From positions 1-64,000 of the forward strand of contig JACIWK010000005.1 of assembly GCA_014360985.1 (NCBI GenBank): a stretch of DNA of 64,000 nucleotides. Direction: 5' to 3'. The position numbers were made by a program, and so were the translations under genes. The notes under the pieces were generated by a model. It saw only the letters and a list, made by a program, of their open reading frames with translations. It was not told the origin of the DNA and did not search any database. Source of the stretch: Candidatus Bipolaricaulota bacterium. Lineage in GTDB: Bacteria; Bipolaricaulota; Bipolaricaulia; Bipolaricaulales; Bipolaricaulaceae. This document shows positions 42,802 to 52,631 of the stretch, piece after piece (within the stretch, counting starts at the first letter, position 1; every line of letters begins with the position of its first letter).

Positions 42802-43242
42802 CTATCCCCTGCCTCCCAGCTCGGACGTGCAGTGCGGGCACCGCGTGGCCCCGAGCGGGATCTGGGTTTTGCAGAACGGGCACTCCTTCGTGGTCGGGGC
42901 AGGGGCGACCTTCGGCTTCTCCAATTTCTGATAGGCCTTGACGATCAGGAACACCACGACCGCGATGATGAGGAAGTTCACGACGGCATTGATGAACGCG
43001 CCGTAGTAGATCGCGGCCGCCCCTGCCGCCCGCGCCGCCGCGGCGGACTCGTAGGGCTGTCCCGACAGGTTGACGTACAGGTTCGCGAAGTCTACGTTCC
43101 CGACGAGCTTGCCGATGATCGGCATGATGAGGTCGTTCACGAACGAGCTCACGACGGTGCCGAATGCGACGCCCATGATGAACGCCACCGCGATCTGGAC
43201 GAGGTTCCCCTTGACGATGAACGCTTTGAACTCCTTCCACAT
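42802..43242 (-). CDS. mscL: large-conductance mechanosensitive channel with zinc ribbon
   Basis: Emergency osmotic release channel, 146 residues. TM1 is in VQIAVAFIMGVAFGTVVSSFVNDL, TM2 in AVVNFLIIAVVVFLIVKAY. After the C-terminal helix there is an added zinc ribbon, CPFC then CPHC (residues about 124-141), which replaces or caps the usual cytoplasmic bundle. Start ATG 43242 follows AAAGGGGGGA. Independently transcribed, convergent with the micro-protein. Confidence 0.95.
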   Translation of the reverse strand: MWKEFKAFIVKGNLVQIAVAFIMGVAFGTVVSSFVNDLIMPIIGKLVGNVDFANLYVNLSGQPYESAAAARAAGAAAIYYGAFINAVVNFLIIAVVVFLIVKAYQKLEKPKVAPAPTTKECPFCKTQIPLGATRCPHCTSELGGRG

Positions 43243-43334
43243 AGCGATCCCCCCTTTCCTGCGCACTGTAGCGCGGGGCGCGTCCTCCCGGCAACTGTGG
43301 GACGAGCTGCCTCTAGGGGCTACCATTCGCTGCC

Positions 43335-44027
43335 ATGGTCGGGACCTGGGTCAACATGGGGACGGTGCTCGTGGGGGGGCTGCTCGGCTGGACCCTCGGG
43401 GCCCGCGTCCCGTCCTGGGTGCGGGAGGGGGCGACGGTGGGGGTGGGGTTGGCCACCATCATCCTTGGGCTGCGGCTTGCGTTGGGGACAGGGGAGGTTC
43501 TCGTCCTCATGGTGTCCGTGATCGTCGGTGGGGCGATCGGGACGGCGCTCCGGCTGGGGGAGCGCCTCGAGCGCGGTACGCGGCGCGTGGAGCGCCTGTT
43601 CCGCGGGCACCCGGTCGGGGAAGGTTTCCTCACGGCGAGCCTCTTGTTCTGCGTGGGCCCGATGGCGCTTCTTGGGGCGATCCAGGACGGCCTGTACGGC
43701 GACTGGTCCCTCCTCGGCGCGAAGTCGATCCTTGATGGGATATCGGCCCTCACCCTCGCCGCTGCCCTTGGTCCCGGTGTCCTGCTTTCCCTGATCGTGA
43801 TCTTCGTGTATCAGGGCGGGGTCACGGCAGCGGCGATGCTCCTCTCCTCCCGCCTCGTGGGGTTCTCTCCCGCGGCGGGGCCAGCGGTGGAGCTGTCCGC
43901 CGCGGGAGGGGCGATCGTCCTCCTCCTCGGGATCCGGCTCCTCAGGGTGCGGGAGGTGGAGGCGGCGGACTTCCTCCCCGCGCTCGTGCTCGCGCCCATC
44001 CTGGCCTGGGCCGTTTCGTTCCTCTGA
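43335..44027 (+). CDS. DUF554 family membrane protein
   Basis: 230-residue integral membrane protein of the DUF554 (YqgA/YdfK) family with about six or seven helices. It begins GTWVNMGTVLVGGLLGWTLG and has a central SLLFCVGPMALLGAIQDGLYGD, both typical. A transport role is presumed but unproven. TACCAT (43321-43326) lies eight bases before the ATG with no ribosome site, so the mRNA is probably leaderless. The MFS transporter follows two bases after its stop, so they form an operon. Confidence 0.88.
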   Translation: MVGTWVNMGTVLVGGLLGWTLGARVPSWVREGATVGVGLATIILGLRLALGTGEVLVLMVSVIVGGAIGTALRLGERLERGTRRVERLFRGHPVGEGFLTASLLFCVGPMALLGAIQDGLYGDWSLLGAKSILDGISALTLAAALGPGVLLSLIVIFVYQGGVTAAAMLLSSRLVGFSPAAGPAVELSAAGGAIVLLLGIRLLRVREVEAADFLPALVLAPILAWAVSFL

Positions 44028-44029
44028 CC

Positions 44030-45139
44030 GTGTCGCGCTTGGCTGGACTGCGCGGGGAGCTCGCCCGGTTTGACCGGACGTTGTGGGTCCTTGTGGCAAG
44101 CCAGCTCATCACCTCCGCCGGGTTCTCGATCGCCTTGCCGTTCATCTCCCTCTACCTGCACCGGGATCGAGGCTTGGCGATGACGGTCGTAGGGGCGATC
44201 GCGTTGGCCCATGGCCTGGTGAGCGCCGTCGGGCGGGTTGTGGGAGGGGAACTCGCGGATCGGGTCGGACGCCGGCCGACGGTGCTCGGCGCGGTGGGGG
44301 GACGGGTCGCTCTGTTCCTCGGGCTGGCGGCCCTCGTCGCCGACGCGGCGGGTCCGGGGCGGCGGATGGAGGCGTACGGGCTCCTCCGGGTCGGGGGAAA
44401 CGTGGGGTGGGCAGCGGGGCCGGCCATCGGGGGGTACATGGCCTCCTGGTTGCCCTATTGGACCTTGTTCCTCACCACAGCGGTCATCACCGCGGGATCG
44501 CTTGCGGTCCTCGCCCGCTACGCCCGCGAACCGGGGCGGGCGGAAGAGGACCGGGTGATGAGGGGGGGATTCCGGGAGCTCATCGCCGACCAGCGGTTCG
44601 TGGGGTTTGTGGCGCTCTCCCTTCTCGTGTTCGTGGTCGCCGGGCAGCTCGTGTCCACCCTGTCCGTGTTCACCGTGGATCGGCTCGGCCTCACGGAGGC
44701 GGAGTTCGGCGGGCTTCTCACCTTGAACGGCTTCCTCGTGGTCCTGTTCCAGTACCCGCTCGCCCGCACCCTGGCCCGGTTCCCACGGGGGCGGCTCCTC
44801 GCCGGGGGGAGCTTCCTCTACGGGTTGGGCTACCTCGCGTTCGGTTGGCTCAGGGCCTACCCCGCCCTCCTCGGCGCCATGGTCGTGGTGACGCTCGGGG
44901 AGATGGTCTACGCCCCGAACACGCTCGCCGTGACGGCGGATCTCGCCCCGCCGGGGCGCCGGGGTCGTTATCTTGGGGCGTTCGGCCTCGCGGAAACCCT
45001 CGGCTGGTCGCTCGGCGCGTTCGTGGGCGGAGCATTGCTCGACGCTTTTCCCGTCTCTCCGCTCGCGACGTGGGGGGTTGTGGCCGGGCTTGGGTTCGCC
45101 GCCGCGGCCGGGTTCATCCTGTGGGGCCGCTCGTGGTGA
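44030..45139 (+). CDS. major facilitator superfamily transporter
   Basis: 369-residue MFS permease, predicted 11-12 transmembrane helices. The first half has the loop motif GGELADRVGRRPTVL, typical of drug/metabolite antiporters. Start is GTG 44030, almost adjoining the DUF554 gene. Its last 26 bases overlap the end of murF on the other strand. Substrate unknown; multidrug or sugar efflux is common in this subgroup. Confidence 0.87.
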   Translation: MSRLAGLRGELARFDRTLWVLVASQLITSAGFSIALPFISLYLHRDRGLAMTVVGAIALAHGLVSAVGRVVGGELADRVGRRPTVLGAVGGRVALFLGLAALVADAAGPGRRMEAYGLLRVGGNVGWAAGPAIGGYMASWLPYWTLFLTTAVITAGSLAVLARYAREPGRAEEDRVMRGGFRELIADQRFVGFVALSLLVFVVAGQLVSTLSVFTVDRLGLTEAEFGGLLTLNGFLVVLFQYPLARTLARFPRGRLLAGGSFLYGLGYLAFGWLRAYPALLGAMVVVTLGEMVYAPNTLAVTADLAPPGRRGRYLGAFGLAETLGWSLGAFVGGALLDAFPVSPLATWGVVAGLGFAAAAGFILWGRSW

Positions 45140-46493
45140 CGCTGTTTACCAGCGCCTCGATCGCCCGTTCGAGGGCCATGCCCCGCGATCCCTTGACGAG
45201 GAGGAGGGTCGGGGCCGACCACACCTCCTTCCGAACCGTGGCGAGCAGGGCCTCGAGGTCGTCCGCCTCCGCCGCGCCAGGGCCGTCCCAGAGGCGGAAC
45301 GCCCGCGCCGCGCGGGGACCGTAGCAGAAGACGGCATCCAGATTGAGGTTCCGCGCTTCCCGAACCACTTGGGCATGGAAGTGATCCTCGTCGAGCCCGA
45401 GGTCGAGCATGTCCCCGAACAGGAACATCCGGCGCGCGGCAGGAACCTTGAGTGTGGCCAACGTGCGGAGGGCCGCGCGCATGGAGAGAGGGTTCGCGTT
45501 GTAGCAGTCGTCGAGGATCCACCCAAACGCGGCCGGCCGGAGCTGCAGGCGGTGGGGGATCGGTTCCACGTGGGCGAGCGCCTGGGCAGCGCTCTTCTCG
45601 GGGACCCCCATCCCCCAGGCGAGGGCGATCGCCCCGCAGGCCAACACGGGGACGTGCTCCCCGAGAAGCTTGAGCTGGACAGGGATCTCACCCACCGGCG
45701 TCACCGTGCGGAACGCCACCCCTTCGGGGCGGTCGGTGACCATCTCCCGGGGGTAGAAGTCGGCCTCGGCGTTGCCCCCAAACCGCAAGCAGAGACCAGG
45801 GTATCGCTCCGACCTCGCTCTGAGGTGGGGGGAATCCCACCCCAGGGCGAGGATCCCCTCCTCGGGGAGGACCGCGGCGAGCTCCCACTTCGCGTCCGCG
45901 ATCGCGTCCAGTGATCCGAGACCTCCGAGGTGGGCGGGTCCCACCGAGGTGATGATCCCCGCCCATGGCCGCAGGAGCTCGCCCAGGGCGCGGATCTCCC
46001 CCGGCGCCGTCATCCCCAGCTCGAACACCGCGGCTTCCACATCGTCTGGGATGGAGAGGATCGCCAAGGGCACCCCGATCTCCGTGTTGTAGCTTTCGGG
46101 GGCGCGGTAGGTGCGGTAGCGAGCGGAGAGGGCGGCTGCGACGAGTTCCTTCATCGTCGTCTTCCCGAACGAGCCCGTGACGGCGACGATCGGGGCCTCG
46201 ATCGTCGCTCGGCGCCAGGAGGCGAGTTCGCGCAGGGCGGTCGGGACGTCGGGGACGAGGAAGAGGTTGCTTCCCGATCCCGGATCGCGGGACACGACCG
46301 CCCCCACCGCTCCCCGGGCGAACGCCTCGTCGAGGAAGTCGTGGCCGTTGGCCCGACTGCCCATGAGGGCGATGAACACGTCCCCCGGTTGGACCCGGCG
46401 TGAATCGCAGGTGGCGCCAGAGACGGCAAACGGCCCCATCGGTCGGATGAGCCGGGCTTCGAGCGCCTCTGCGGCCTCGCGCAGGTCCCACAT
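45114..46493 (-). CDS. murF: UDP-N-acetylmuramoyl-tripeptide--D-alanyl-D-alanine ligase
   Basis: Last cytoplasmic amino-acid ligase of peptidoglycan synthesis. 459 residues: N-domain with CDSRRVQPGDVFIALMG, central ATP-grasp-like domain with the P-loop VTGSFGKTTMKE and ESYNTEIGVPLAILS, and a C-domain with DDCYNANPLSMRAAL and FGDMLDLG. Complete and normal length, so this organism makes a peptide-crosslinked wall. Start is three bases after the SpoIVB-like stop. Confidence 0.95.
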   Translation of the reverse strand: MWDLREAAEALEARLIRPMGPFAVSGATCDSRRVQPGDVFIALMGSRANGHDFLDEAFARGAVGAVVSRDPGSGSNLFLVPDVPTALRELASWRRATIEAPIVAVTGSFGKTTMKELVAAALSARYRTYRAPESYNTEIGVPLAILSIPDDVEAAVFELGMTAPGEIRALGELLRPWAGIITSVGPAHLGGLGSLDAIADAKWELAAVLPEEGILALGWDSPHLRARSERYPGLCLRFGGNAEADFYPREMVTDRPEGVAFRTVTPVGEIPVQLKLLGEHVPVLACGAIALAWGMGVPEKSAAQALAHVEPIPHRLQLRPAAFGWILDDCYNANPLSMRAALRTLATLKVPAARRMFLFGDMLDLGLDEDHFHAQVVREARNLNLDAVFCYGPRAARAFRLWDGPGAAEADDLEALLATVRKEVWSAPTLLLVKGSRGMALERAIEALVNSVTTSGPTG

Positions 46494-46496
46494 CGT

Positions 46497-48248
46497 CTAC
46501 TCCCCCTCGATCGGGAGGATGAGGGACACCTCGCCGTACACCACCGACCCGGGGATCCGGTCGGCGATCCCATCCACCCCGTACAGCCACGTCTCGCCGA
46601 TCACGCGCGAAATGGGGTCAACCGCAAACAGCTCCACGGTCAACGTGTCATAGGACGGGATCCCCTCGATGTAGTCGAGGAGATCGAGGAGCGATTCGAG
46701 CGTTGGCGGGCCCTCCCCCTTCTCCCGCGGGCGGGGTCCCCCGTACGCGCGGAGCTCGACGTAAGGGGTGACGATGTCCGCTGGGATCTCGAGCCACCCT
46801 TCCCAGTGCTCGACCACCCCGCGCCAGCCGCGGAGGGTGACGAGGAAGCGGACCCTGTCCCCCGGAGCGTACGCGTCCCGCTCCGTCTCCAGGGACACGA
46901 CCTCGGTGGCGGAGAAGCCAGGCTGGACCGTGGCCTCCACGGTGACCGTCTGGAGGTGGGGGTCGCCGAACTCGTTGTAAGCGAGGATGTCCGCGATGAG
47001 CGCGGCCTCCCACGGTACGTACACGGCGACGTCATGGGTGGAGAGGAACACGTCCTCGCGGACGAGGGGGCGCGGAAGCCCACGCCCAGTGATCGTGTAT
47101 TGAACGGAGACCGTCCCCTGGCCGATCCGGTCGAGGGCCTCGTCCGCCGCCTCCAACCCAGCGACGTAGAGGAGGAGCGCCAAGAGGCGGGGTTCGTCCA
47201 CGATCTTGACCTGAAGAGCCTGTTCAGTGGCGCGGCTCGCATCGCGGATGCGGAAGTCGACCGCGATTCCGCTGGGGATGCGGCCGACGATCCCCCCCAC
47301 CGCCGTCCAGCGGTCGGCGAACACCCCGCCCACGACCTCGCCCACCGCCCCCAGCTTGTAGGGGGAGTCGAGAGCGGCCACCGTGTCGAAGATGTGCGCG
47401 CTCGTGAGGAAGTAGCGCGTCGAACCGGTGAACAGGAACGGGTGGCCGAAGGCGAGCACGGCGTTCCTCTCCACGAGCGTCACCGTCCCCAAGGCCCCGA
47501 TCGTGACGTCGCCGACGGCCAGCCCCACCCCCACCGGAGCTCCAGGGACGAGGGGAAGGCTCGGGGTCGAGGTGGACGCAGCTGGGGCGGCGACGACGCG
47601 GGATACGCCGAGGTCGAGGAGTCCCGGCACCCCACCGCGCCACGCGGGGAGGAGATCGACCAGGGGGTGCCAGGCACGGCGCAGGTCGAACCCTTGTTCG
47701 AGCGCCGCCAGTGCTCGCGTGGAGAGGCCGCTTGCCATCACGGGTGCGGACAGCGGTCCGTCGCTGAGGGGGGAGATTGCGGGGCGGAATGGGAGAGCAT
47801 CGAGCCCGTCCTCCGTGGCCTGGATCCCATCCGCGGGGAGGGGTTGCGTCTTGCTCGGTGCGATCTCGGCGAGGACCTCGAGCATCGCCTCGATCGGGGT
47901 CACGAGGCCCAGCGGACGCTCCCGGTCCGCGGCCCAGGTGGCGGCGCGCGACAGGGCCCCTGCCAGCCGGCCGTCGAGGTAGACCGGGCTCCCCGACATC
48001 CCCTGGGCGATCCCGCCGGAGCGGGTGATGGCCGGCCCGGAGGCGCGGATGATGATGAAATCGTTCCTGTATCCCGGCTCGTCGAGGACGGCCACCACTT
48101 CGACCTCGAACCGGGAGATCTCCGTCCCCGCCACCACCGTCAACCCGTACCCCATCATCCCTGGCTCGATCTCGGCGAGCGGGATCGTGTCCATCCCCAG
48201 GGCGACAAGGCCCACGCACCACGCCATCACCAGCCCAAGCTTCGTCAT
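46497..48248 (-). CDS. SpoIVB-like S55 peptidase domain protein
   Basis: 583 residues, exported by a short signal peptide. The first half has features of the S55 (SpoIVB) serine peptidase group: PGMMGYGLTVV, the nucleophile motif QGMSGSPVYLDG and FGHPFLF. A beta-rich C-terminal half (with YAPGDRVRFLVTL) is Ig-like. SpoIVB-type proteases cleave signalling proteins outside the membrane; outside spore formers their role is unknown, and no sporulation genes are here. Its start overlaps the sucC stop (ATGA), and murF lies just downstream. Confidence 0.8.
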   Translation of the reverse strand: MTKLGLVMAWCVGLVALGMDTIPLAEIEPGMMGYGLTVVAGTEISRFEVEVVAVLDEPGYRNDFIIIRASGPAITRSGGIAQGMSGSPVYLDGRLAGALSRAATWAADRERPLGLVTPIEAMLEVLAEIAPSKTQPLPADGIQATEDGLDALPFRPAISPLSDGPLSAPVMASGLSTRALAALEQGFDLRRAWHPLVDLLPAWRGGVPGLLDLGVSRVVAAPAASTSTPSLPLVPGAPVGVGLAVGDVTIGALGTVTLVERNAVLAFGHPFLFTGSTRYFLTSAHIFDTVAALDSPYKLGAVGEVVGGVFADRWTAVGGIVGRIPSGIAVDFRIRDASRATEQALQVKIVDEPRLLALLLYVAGLEAADEALDRIGQGTVSVQYTITGRGLPRPLVREDVFLSTHDVAVYVPWEAALIADILAYNEFGDPHLQTVTVEATVQPGFSATEVVSLETERDAYAPGDRVRFLVTLRGWRGVVEHWEGWLEIPADIVTPYVELRAYGGPRPREKGEGPPTLESLLDLLDYIEGIPSYDTLTVELFAVDPISRVIGETWLYGVDGIADRIPGSVVYGEVSLILPIEGE

Positions 48249-49366
48249 GATGTAACCTCCTTGGCGAGCGCCACCGCCCGGGTCGCGCCCTCCTCCATCG
48301 TGCGCACGGGGGACAGCCCGGCGCGGGCCAGAACCTCCCTCCCGTCCGCCTCGTTCGTCCCCGTGAGCCGGATCACCACCGGGAGAGGGAGCCGAGAGGT
48401 CGCCTCGACCACCCCTTGGGCCACGGCGTCGCAGCGCGTGATGCCGCCGAACACGTTCACGAACAGCACTTTCGCTCGCCCATCGCGCAGGATGAGCTCC
48501 ACCCCTTGGCGCACCCGGTCCGCCCGCGCTCCTCCTCCGATGTCGAGGAAGTTCGCCGGGCGGCCGCCGGCCTGGGCGACGAGGTCGAGGGTGGCCATCA
48601 CGAGCCCGGCCCCGTTTCCAAGAATCCCGATGTCTCCGTCGAGCCGGACGTAGCTCATCCCCAGTCCACGGGCGTCCGCCTCGAGCGGGTCCGCCGCGGC
48701 ATCGGTGAGGCCGATGAACTGGTCTCCAGGCCGGTGGTCATCGTCCAGGATGAGCTTCGCGTCGAGGGCGACGAGGCCGTGGTCCGTCACGGCGAGGGGG
48801 TTGATCTCGGCGAGGTTCGCCTCGTAGCGGGTGAAGACATGGTAGAGCTTGGCCGCGATCTCGGCGAGGGGCTTGCGGAGCCCGGGCGGAGCGGGGGACA
48901 CCAGGCGGCGCAGGCGGAACGGGAGAGGACCCTCCAAGGGCGGGATGTGGACCTGGCGGATCGCTCCGGGGTCAGCACGGGCGACGTCTTCGATGTCCAC
49001 CCCTCCCCGCGGGGAGTAGATCATGACCGGGGTCCGCGCCCGGCGGTCCAGGGTCACGGAGAGGTAGTGCTCCGACTTGGCTTGGATCGCTTCGACCACG
49101 AGGAGGTCGTTGATGGGGAGGCCCTTGAGCTGCGACCCGAGCATCTCCTGGGAGATCCGTGCCGCCTCGTCCGGGTCGCGGGCGGTGCGGATCCCTCCCG
49201 CTTTCCCCCGTCCGCCTACCGGGAGCTGCGCCTTGAGCACGACCGGCGTTCCGAGGCCCGCGGCCACCCTCCGAGCCTCCTCCGGCACGGTGGCCCGTCC
49301 TCCCCGCGGTACCGGGATCCCTTCCCGATCCAAGATGTCCCTCCCCTGCCATTCCAGAAGCCGCAA
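48245..49366 (-). CDS. sucC: succinyl-CoA synthetase beta subunit-like ligase
   Basis: ADP-forming acid-CoA ligase beta chain, 373 residues. ATP-grasp domain with VVLKAQLPVGGRGKAGG, AEINPLAVTDHG and DAKLILDD, then the CoA-ligase domain with FLDIGGGARADRV and VNVFGGITRCD. The start codon is TTG at 49366, after GGAAGGGGG. The alpha subunit gene sucD is not adjacent, so the partner must lie elsewhere; malate- or other acyl-CoA ligases of the same family are possible. Precedes the SpoIVB-like gene with overlap. Confidence 0.9.
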   Translation of the reverse strand: MRLLEWQGRDILDREGIPVPRGGRATVPEEARRVAAGLGTPVVLKAQLPVGGRGKAGGIRTARDPDEAARISQEMLGSQLKGLPINDLLVVEAIQAKSEHYLSVTLDRRARTPVMIYSPRGGVDIEDVARADPGAIRQVHIPPLEGPLPFRLRRLVSPAPPGLRKPLAEIAAKLYHVFTRYEANLAEINPLAVTDHGLVALDAKLILDDDHRPGDQFIGLTDAAADPLEADARGLGMSYVRLDGDIGILGNGAGLVMATLDLVAQAGGRPANFLDIGGGARADRVRQGVELILRDGRAKVLFVNVFGGITRCDAVAQGVVEATSRLPLPVVIRLTGTNEADGREVLARAGLSPVRTMEEGATRAVALAKEVTS

Positions 49367-49454
49367 TCTGCCCCCTTCCAGCGGAAGGTTACCCTCCGGT
49401 CAGCGGTGGGGCCAGAGACATGCGACCGGTCCCTGGAGGCCAAGTGCCGACTGT

Positions 49455-49483
49455 TTGCGGGTTTTCCCTGTTCGGGGTACACT
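49455..49483 (+). promoter_or_regulatory. gyrB promoter, probably leaderless
   Basis: TTGCGG (49455-49460) and TACACT (49478-49483) with a 17-base spacer. The -10 ends eight bases before the gyrB ATG, so the transcript should start at or next to the start codon; the GGGAG in between is too close for normal pairing. Confidence 0.6.
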
Positions 49484-49491
49484 TGGGAGCG

Positions 49492-51399
49492 ATGCCCACG
49501 AATCACGATTCGAGCTACGACGTCGACAAGATCCAAGTCCTGGAGGATATCGAGGCGGTCCGGAAGCGGCCCGGGATGTACATCGGTTCCACGGGACCGG
49601 ACGGGCTGCTGCAGATGATCTACGAGGTCGTCGACAACTCGGTGGACGAAGCGCTCGCTGGGTTCTGTACGACGATCGACATCGTGATCCACGACGACAA
49701 GCGGATCACCGTCCGCGACAACGGTCGAGGAATCCCGGTCGGGATCCACCCTGAGGCCGGGGTGAGCACGGTCGAGCTCGTCCTCACCACCCTCCACGCT
49801 GGCGGGAAGTTCGAGACCGGGGGATACAAGGTATCGGGGGGGCTGCACGGGGTCGGGGTGTCGGCGGTGAATGCCCTGTCTGAACACTTTGCCGTCGAGG
49901 TGCGGTGGAAGGATGGGAAGGTCTACCGCCAGGAGTTCCAGCGTGGCCGCAAGGTGACCGAGCTGGAGGTGGTGGGAGAGACGACCGACACGGGGACCCA
50001 GATCACGTTCCTTCCCGACCGGGAGATCTTCGGAGACATTCACTACAACTTCTCCAAGCTCGCCCATCGGCTGCAGGAGCTCGCGTACCTCAACGCCGGG
50101 CTCGCGATCCATCTCGACAACCGCATCACGGGGGTGAAGCGCACGTTCCACGCCGAGGGCGGGATCGCCGCGTTCGTGAAGGAGCTTGCCACGGGGAAGG
50201 AACCCCTCCACGAGGGGCCGATCTACCTCGCCGCGGATCGGGAGACCCAGGCCGTGGAAGTGGCGATGCTGTTCACGGATGCGATGGACGAGGAAGTGTT
50301 CACGTTCGCCAACAACATCAATACCCGCGAGGGGGGCACCCATCTCACCGGGTTCCGCGCCGCGTTGACGAAGGTGTTGAACGACTACGCGCGCGAGAAG
50401 CGGATCCTGCGCCAGGAGGACGACGCGCTGCCGGGGGAGGCGATCCGCGAGGGGCTGGTGGCGATCGTGTCCGTGAAGCTCCAGCAGCCGGAGTTCGAGG
50501 GGCAGACGAAGGCCAAGCTGGGGAGCCCTGGGATCCGCGCGTTCGTGGAGGAGGTGGTGCGCGAGCAGTTCGGCCAGTACCTGGCCAAGAACCCGGGGGT
50601 GGCGCGGGCGATCATCGAGAACTCGCTGTCGGCGCACCGGGCGCGGCTGGCGGCGGCGAAGGCGCGGAAGCTCGTCCGGCGGAAGGGGGCCCTGTTCGGG
50701 GGAGGGCTCCCGGGCAAGCTCGCCGACTGCACGAGCAGCTCCCCTGAAGAAGCGGAGCTGTTCATCGTCGAGGGCGACTCGGCTGGCGGGTCGGCCAAGC
50801 AGGGCCGCGACCGGAACTTCCAGGCGATCCTCCCCCTGCGCGGGAAGGTCCTCAACGTGGAGAAGGCCCGCCTGGGTAAGCTCCTCGACAACCAGGAGCT
50901 GCGGGCGATCATCACCGCCCTTGGCACAGGGATCCGCGACCAGTTCAACCTCGACGAGCTGCGCTACCACAAGGTGATCATCATGGCCGACGCTGACGTG
51001 GATGGCTCCCACATCCGCACACTCCTCCTCACGTTCTTCTTCCGCAACCTGCGCCCCTTGATCGAGCGGGGGCACATGTATATCGCCAAGGCCCCCCTCT
51101 ACCTCGCGCAGCGGGGCCAGACCCGGAAGTACCTCTACTCCGAGGACGAGCTCCAGGCCCACCAGGCGGAGGCGGACGGCAAGTACACTGTGCGCCGGTT
51201 CAAGGGCCTCGGGGAGATGAACCCCGAGGAGCTGTGGGAGACGACGATGAACCCCGCGACGAGGATCCTCCGCCAGGTCACGATCCGCGACGCGCTGGAG
51301 GCGGACGAGGTGTTCACCACCCTCATGGGCACGGACGTCTCACGGCGGAGGGACTTCATCCGCGAGAACGCGCACCGGGTGGCGGTGCTCGATATCTAG
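49492..51399 (+). CDS. gyrB: DNA gyrase subunit B
   Basis: ATPase half of DNA gyrase. 635 residues. GHKL domain motifs [13 protein letters not shown] and [15 protein letters not shown] bind ATP. The TOPRIM domain has [31 protein letters not shown] and [14 protein letters not shown]. The C-terminal [17 protein letters not shown] matches gyrase. GyrB rather than ParE is chosen because it is apparently the only copy seen. ATG 49492 is used; the frame extends upstream but without homology. Confidence 0.96.
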   Translation: MPTNHDSSYDVDKIQVLEDIEAVRKRPGMYIGSTGPDGLLQMIYEVVDNSVDEALAGFCTTIDIVIHDDKRITVRDNGRGIPVGIHPEAGVSTVELVLTTLHAGGKFETGGYKVSGGLHGVGVSAVNALSEHFAVEVRWKDGKVYRQEFQRGRKVTELEVVGETTDTGTQITFLPDREIFGDIHYNFSKLAHRLQELAYLNAGLAIHLDNRITGVKRTFHAEGGIAAFVKELATGKEPLHEGPIYLAADRETQAVEVAMLFTDAMDEEVFTFANNINTREGGTHLTGFRAALTKVLNDYAREKRILRQEDDALPGEAIREGLVAIVSVKLQQPEFEGQTKAKLGSPGIRAFVEEVVREQFGQYLAKNPGVARAIIENSLSAHRARLAAAKARKLVRRKGALFGGGLPGKLADCTSSSPEEAELFIVEGDSAGGSAKQGRDRNFQAILPLRGKVLNVEKARLGKLLDNQELRAIITALGTGIRDQFNLDELRYHKVIIMADADVDGSHIRTLLLTFFFRNLRPLIERGHMYIAKAPLYLAQRGQTRKYLYSEDELQAHQAEADGKYTVRRFKGLGEMNPEELWETTMNPATRILRQVTIRDALEADEVFTTLMGTDVSRRRDFIRENAHRVAVLDI

Positions 51400-51400
51400 G

Positions 51401-51428
51401 TTGCATCCCCCGCCCCCGCGGGGAGAAT
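51401..51428 (+). promoter_or_regulatory. promoter of tRNA-Ala
   Basis: TTGCAT (51401-51406) and GAGAAT (51423-51428) with a 16-base spacer. The -10 ends five bases before the tRNA, so the primary transcript may begin at the mature 5' end. Confidence 0.5.
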
Positions 51429-51433
51429 CACGT

Positions 51434-51509
51434 GGGGCCGTAGCTCAGTTGGGAGAGCGCTAGCATGGCATGCTAGAGGCCACGGGTTCGACTCCCGTCG
51501 GCTCCACCA
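51434..51509 (+). tRNA. tRNA-Ala (GGC anticodon)
   Basis: Cloverleaf with acceptor GGGGCCG/CGGCTCC, anticodon stem CTAGC/GCTAG around ATGGCAT (anticodon GGC, reads GCC), T-arm ACGGGTTCGACTCCCGT and an encoded CCA. Confidence 0.96.
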
Positions 51510-51626
51510 GGGAGATCGTCTCTTGACAAGCGACCGAGCGGCCATTGCTCTTCGGTGCACAAGGCTCTGCGAGCGCGCCTCCGCCTGGCCCCTTAGGGCA
51601 CGGGGGAGGGGGCGCAGGTCCACCTG

Positions 51627-52631
51627 ATGCAGACGCTCGCGTGGTCTGCGCTGTTCCTCGTCAGCGCAACGGTGGTGGTGCGCAGCGGCCTCGCCCTATC
51701 CAAGGCCGGTGATCTTCTTGCCGAGAAGACGGGGCTGGGTCGGCTGTGGGTGGGGACGATCCTCCTCGCCGTGGCCACGTCGCTGCCCGAACTCGTCACG
51801 AACCTGGCGGCCGTTCGCCTCGATGCGCCGGCCCTCGCCGGTGGCAACATCCTTGGGGCGAACATGCTCAACGTCGTCGTCCTCGCCTCGCTGTTGAGCC
51901 TGTTTCCGACGGTGGCGGTTGCCCGGGCCACCCGTGATCAGCAGCTGCTCGTCGTGACGGCCCTCGCCCTGACGGGCGTGGTCACGGTGTTGGTGGCCCT
52001 CGACGGCCCGGTGAACCTGGGCCCGGTGAGCCTGGGGACGATGCTCATCCTCGGGGGGTACCTCCTGGGAATGGTGGCCGTGTACCGCGCCCGGGGGGTG
52101 GAGCTCGGGTCCGAACTGCGGTCTGAGGGCACCGCCGTCGATGCCCCCCCCGCATCGGCGAAGAGGGCCTGGCTCATGTTCGGTCTCGCCGCGGCCGGTG
52201 TCCTCGTTGCGGCTCCTGCCCTTGCGGCGAGCGCGGACCGCCTGGCGGACATTCTCGGGATCTCGGGGAGCTTCATGGGGGTGCTGGCGGTGGCGATTGT
52301 GACCACGATGCCCGAGACGAGCGTGACGTGGGGCGCGCTCAGGCTCGGATCCGAGGAGATGGCCGTCGGGAACGTCTATGGGAGCTGCGCGTTCAATGTA
52401 CTCGTGCTGGGGTTGGCGGATCTCATCTACCCGAGACCGATCTTCGCCCTGCTCGACCGGTCGCACCTTGTGGCCGGGTTGGGGGCGCTCCTGGTGATGG
52501 GACTTGGACCGCTGTTCCTCATCGTCCGGGCGCGAAACAGGCTCGTTGGGTCCCGGCTTGTCGCATTGGCCATCATCGGGGGCTGGATCGGGGCGATGCT
52601 CGTTGTGTTCTCGCTGGCGCGGCCGGGCTAG
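51627..52631 (+). CDS. calcium/cation exchanger (CaCA superfamily)
   Basis: 334-residue cation antiporter with about ten helices in two inverted repeats. The alpha repeats are visible in SLPELVTNLAAVRL with GGNILGANMLNVV, and in TMPETSVTWGALRL with GNVYGSCAFNVLVL. Members exchange Ca2+ or other cations for Na+ or H+. ATG 51627 follows a weak ribosome site. The rimI frame on the opposite strand has no stop at the boundary between the two genes and stays open through most of this gene. Confidence 0.9.
   Translation: MQTLAWSALFLVSATVVVRSGLALSKAGDLLAEKTGLGRLWVGTILLAVATSLPELVTNLAAVRLDAPALAGGNILGANMLNVVVLASLLSLFPTVAVARATRDQQLLVVTALALTGVVTVLVALDGPVNLGPVSLGTMLILGGYLLGMVAVYRARGVELGSELRSEGTAVDAPPASAKRAWLMFGLAAAGVLVAAPALAASADRLADILGISGSFMGVLAVAIVTTMPETSVTWGALRLGSEEMAVGNVYGSCAFNVLVLGLADLIYPRPIFALLDRSHLVAGLGALLVMGLGPLFLIVRARNRLVGSRLVALAIIGGWIGAMLVVFSLARPG

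Noticed and set aside
46806-48653. A 615-codon plus-strand frame opposite the SpoIVB-like and sucC genes.
   Set aside because: Composition is dominated by Arg, Gly, Asp and His, as in antisense GC-rich frames, while the minus strand has recognisable family motifs.
49216-51162. A 648-codon minus-strand frame opposite gyrB.
   Set aside because: gyrB motifs on the plus strand are unambiguous; the antisense frame has no start signal or homology.
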